DNA of 33,329 nucleotides from Bacillus salacetis. Lineage in GTDB: Bacteria; Bacillota; Bacilli; Bacillales; Bacillaceae_B. The notes beneath the pieces were generated by a model. That model was not told the origin of the DNA, searched no databases, and was given only the letters and a program-made list of their open reading frames with translations. Shown here one piece after another: positions 30,840-33,329 of this stretch (the stretch's first letter is position 1; the number at the start of each line of letters is the position of its first letter). The translations under genes were made by a program, and so were the position numbers. The DNA lies in assembly GCF_003581585.1 (NCBI RefSeq), contig NZ_QXIR01000044.1:1-33329 (forward strand), given 5' to 3'.

Positions 30840-31427
30840 ATGATGAAGGTTTACATTCAGATAGTCCTTGGCAGTCTTTTAGTGGCGATAGGGATAAATG
30901 CTTTTTTTGTCCCTCAGCATTTTTTGGACGGAGGAATGATTGGAATCGGTTTAATCAGCCATTATTGGCTGGATTTTCAACCCGGCCTTACGATGGTTAT
31001 CCTGAGCATCCCTCTTTATGTGCTGGCTTTTTTCTTTGACCGCAGCTTATTTTATAAAAGCATACACGGTCTGTGGCTGTCCTCATTATTGATTGATATG
31101 CTCAAACCCCTCTCTGAAAGTATCCAGATGATTCCCCTTATTGCTGCATTGATGGGCGGAGCCTTCGTAGGGGTCGGTATTGGATTGATGCTTATGGCCG
31201 AGGCAGCAGCGGGAGGAACCGATCTGCTGGCACAGATTATCGGGAAAAGCACCGGCTGGAATGTGGGTATCATCATATTTATCATTGATACGGCCGTGCT
31301 CCTTGGAGGATTTGTCCTCATAGGTGCTTATTCTTTTTTTCATTCCCTTCTTGCAATCAGCACTGTGGGTTTTTTTACAGCCCTTTTAACTCATAATAAA
31401 AACCGAAAGCGATTTTCCTTTAGATAA
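30840..31427 (+). CDS. YitT family membrane protein (DUF161), short form
   Basis: A 195-residue polytopic membrane protein. The start at 30840 (or 30843) follows AGGGGGA by 7-10 nt. About five to six helices are visible, including YIQIVLGSLLVAIGINAFFVPQ, AALMGGAFVGVGIGLMLMAE and VGIIIFIIDTAVLLGGFVLIG, and the conserved AAAGGTDLLAQII. It ends soon after the membrane part (KNRKRFSFR), so the C-terminal DUF2179 cytoplasmic domain found in many YitT proteins is absent. Substrate unknown. Confidence 0.88.
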   Translation: MMKVYIQIVLGSLLVAIGINAFFVPQHFLDGGMIGIGLISHYWLDFQPGLTMVILSIPLYVLAFFFDRSLFYKSIHGLWLSSLLIDMLKPLSESIQMIPLIAALMGGAFVGVGIGLMLMAEAAAGGTDLLAQIIGKSTGWNVGIIIFIIDTAVLLGGFVLIGAYSFFHSLLAISTVGFFTALLTHNKNRKRFSFR

Positions 31428-31584
31428 ATTTTAAAAACTGATAAAATGAGAAAGGTGCAATTTACCATGCTTGATTTAGAGCGCAGAATTTTATCAGATT
31501 TAAAAATAGTGTTCAGAATTTATGAAACATGCTATCCTAAGGAAAATATGCTAGCAAGACTTGCTATGAAAGTGGTGAACGTTG

Positions 31585-33057
31585 ATGGATAATGAACAGC
31601 AGCAGAAAACAGAGGAATCCGCAGAACAGCCCAGTTCGGGATTCATACGCATCCGAAAATTTCAATTTGTTATGTTAATATTCGTTTTAGTTTTTGCAAC
31701 GGCAGGCATTACGACTTTTGCGTTAGCTTTTGGGGACGAGAAAGCAGTGAATGTGGGTGTTCAGGAAAGAAACGAATTCCAGAAGCTATATGAAGCTTAT
31801 GATGCTTTGAACACACAATATTATAAGGATCTGAAGCAGGAAGACCTTGTCAACGGTGCAATCAACGGAATGCTTGAATCACTGGAAGATCCTTACTCAG
31901 ATTATATGAACCAGGATGAAGCTAAAAGATTTGAAGAAAGCATTACTTCCTCCTTTGAAGGCATAGGTGCTGAGATCCAGGAAAAGGACGGACATATCAC
32001 AATCGTTTCACCGATCAAGGGATCGCCTGCTGAAAAGGCAGGATTGCGTCCTAATGATAAGATCCTCGAAGTTGATGGAGAAAGCATTCAAGGATTGAGT
32101 GTAACGGATGCCGTTCTCAAAATCAGAGGAGAAAAAGGTACTAAAGTGACACTGACAGTCCAACGGCCAGGTGCTGATGAACAGACGAAGGTGACTATAA
32201 CCAGAGATGAAATCCCATTGGAAACGGTTTACTCAGAGATGCTGGACAACGGGATAGCAAAAGTCCAGATTACCAGCTTTTCTGATGATACTTACAATGA
32301 ATTGACAAAGGCATTGGAAGAGATGAAAGCAGAAGGGATGAAAGGGCTCATCATAGATGTGCGCCAGAATCCAGGCGGACTGCTGGATCAGGCAATCAAA
32401 ATTTCTTCGTTGTTTGTTCCTGAAGGGGAGGTACTTCTCCAAGTGGAAGATAACGAAGGGAATAAAGAAAAGATCGCTTCTGAAGGCGGGCAGAAAATTG
32501 ATGTTCCTGTAACCGTGCTGATTGATAAAGGAAGCGCGAGTGCTTCTGAAATCCTTGCAGCGGCAGTAAGTGAATCTGCTGATATTCCGCTGGTAGGTGT
32601 CAATTCATTCGGTAAAGGGACTGTACAGACATCAGAAGGCTTTACGGATGGTTCAAACATGAAATTCACTACAGCGAAATGGCTGACGCCTGATGGTACA
32701 TGGATCCATGAAAAAGGAATTAAACCTGATCATGAGGTTACGCTTCCGGCATATGCTGAGCTGCCATATATCAATCCTGATAAGGAATTGAAAGAGTCAG
32801 ACTTATCCGATCAGGTTAAAGCGGCTGAAGAAATGCTGAAAGCTGAAGGGTATGATACCGGAAAAGCGGATGGTTTCTTTGATGACAAAACCACCGAAGC
32901 TGTAAAAGCATTTCAAGAAAAGGAAGGCCTTGAAGTAACGGGAACTTTGAATAGCGAAAGTATCCTTAAGCTCATGGATAATTTAAGAAATCTTATCCAA
33001 AAGAACGATACACAGGTCAATAAAGCTGTTGAAGTCCTATCTGAGAAAATAAAATAA
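31585..33057 (+). CDS. ctpA: Carboxy-terminal processing protease (S41, CtpA)
   Basis: A 490-residue membrane-anchored serine protease. The ATG at 31585 follows AAGTGGTGA. Order: cytoplasmic tail, membrane helix (about 28-48), N-terminal helical part, PDZ domain (about 120-195, with GSPAEKAGLRPNDKILEVDG), S41 catalytic domain with DVRQNPGG, catalytic Ser319 in KGSASASEIL and Lys344 in FGKGTVQT. A C-terminal peptidoglycan-binding domain (about 410-465: GYDTGKADGFFDDKTTEAVKAFQ) suggests activity at the cell wall. Neighbourhood with deoD and yodJ favours CtpA over the sporulation protease CtpB. Confidence 0.93.
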   Translation: MDNEQQQKTEESAEQPSSGFIRIRKFQFVMLIFVLVFATAGITTFALAFGDEKAVNVGVQERNEFQKLYEAYDALNTQYYKDLKQEDLVNGAINGMLESLEDPYSDYMNQDEAKRFEESITSSFEGIGAEIQEKDGHITIVSPIKGSPAEKAGLRPNDKILEVDGESIQGLSVTDAVLKIRGEKGTKVTLTVQRPGADEQTKVTITRDEIPLETVYSEMLDNGIAKVQITSFSDDTYNELTKALEEMKAEGMKGLIIDVRQNPGGLLDQAIKISSLFVPEGEVLLQVEDNEGNKEKIASEGGQKIDVPVTVLIDKGSASASEILAAAVSESADIPLVGVNSFGKGTVQTSEGFTDGSNMKFTTAKWLTPDGTWIHEKGIKPDHEVTLPAYAELPYINPDKELKESDLSDQVKAAEEMLKAEGYDTGKADGFFDDKTTEAVKAFQEKEGLEVTGTLNSESILKLMDNLRNLIQKNDTQVNKAVEVLSEKIK

Positions 33058-33070
33058 AAATTGTACAATG

Positions 33071-33106
33071 CCGGTTTGCAAGGGGTTCCTTGTAAGCCGG
33101 TTTTTT
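33071..33106 (+). terminator. Terminator after ctpA
   Basis: CCGGTTTGCAAGG (33071-33083) pairs with CCTTGTAAGCCGG (33088-33100) except one mismatch, then six T. Confidence 0.9.
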
Positions 33107-33250
33107 CATGGATGCAGTAGAGGGATTTATGCTCCAGTACGAAACTATGGGAACATTGGTCAGATTCACCGGCTTTGTCTGCGGGGAAGATCGGGTATGA
33201 ACGTAACCTGGGTCTCAAGCCAGGTCCAATCTGTACGGCGCTGAGGGGGG

Positions 33251-33329
33251 CTTTCATTTAATGCTCACATCTCCAGCGCCCAGCCCCTCCGGATCAAATA
33301 ACCCGTCGAGAATAAAAGGGAAGAGCGCC
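33251..33329. repeat. Probable Bacillaceae interspersed repeat, cut by the window end
   Basis: The edge sequence containing CTCCAGCGCCCAGCCCCTCC, then GATCAAATAACCCGTCGAGAA and AAGAGCGCC, looks like a short intergenic repeat I recall from many Bacillaceae genomes (CTCCAGCGCCTAGCCCCT-type). Only one copy is present here, so repetitiveness is not shown by the window. The 33107-33250 stretch before it contains a CCTGG/CCAGG mini-hairpin and no gene I can support. Confidence 0.5.

Noticed and set aside
32913..33257. A 114-codon minus-strand frame at the 3' end of ctpA
   Set aside because: More than half is the antisense of ctpA and its terminator; the rest has no start signal.

Overview
The window is a chromosomal segment of a low-to-medium-GC, endospore-forming Bacillaceae bacterium. 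This rests on strong AGGAGG-type ribosome binding sites, frequent TTG starts, and two blocks whose content and order follow the Bacillus subtilis ypj-ypk-ypm-ypp-ypq region and the yodT-yodJ/ctpA region. The exact genus is not decidable from the sequence; a Bacillus-related genus such as Rossellomorea is a guess.

Layout. (1) 1-3.9 kb: ypjP, a membrane-anchored anthrax-lethal-factor-like metallopeptidase, thyA-dfrA (overlapping, thymidylate/folate synthesis) and an acylglycerophosphate acyltransferase. (2) 3.9-6.6 kb: a DUF3243 gene behind a convincing sigma-B promoter, convergent with a hemolysin III gene, then a small unknown gene, a SRAP (DNA-protein crosslink) protein and ypmP. (3) 6.6-11.8 kb: an intergenic repeat copy, a DegV lipid-binding protein, a frameshifted remnant, a nucleoside hydrolase, ypmR-ypmS, and a DUF4397 gene behind a sigma-K-like promoter. 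(4) 12.1-15.5 kb: a short leader ORF and terminator/antiterminator arrangement ahead of a second-type RsgA GTPase, msrA-msrB, a PTS EIIA-Glc domain protein, and a YjcZ-family mini-protein behind another sigma-K-like promoter.

(5) 15.6-22.7 kb: the yodT-yodS-yodR-(gap)-yodQ-yodP-kamA-yokU cluster. It encodes lysine 2,3-aminomutase, a beta-lysine acetyltransferase, a deacetylase, a CoA-transferase pair and an aminotransferase. Together these look like a lysine/beta-lysine conversion route, interrupted here by a 415-bp non-coding insert with a terminator-like hairpin. (6) 22.8-28.2 kb: yozE, yodN, yozD, yppC, a Lys/His/Ser-rich mini-protein coupled to a Ser/Thr kinase, spo0M and yodL, with two more copies of the intergenic repeat. 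(7) 28.5-33.3 kb: two tiny basic proteins on the minus strand, deoD, a VanY-type carboxypeptidase lipoprotein, a YitT membrane protein, ctpA, and at the right edge part of what looks like a Bacillaceae interspersed repeat.

No phage, IS element, CRISPR array, rRNA or tRNA was seen. The most unusual points are a three-copy structured intergenic repeat, a possible transcription attenuator ahead of the RsgA paralogue, a possible kinase-substrate pair (Lys/His/Ser-rich mini-protein plus kinase), several unlisted tiny proteins with strong ribosome binding sites, and the insert in the yod operon.
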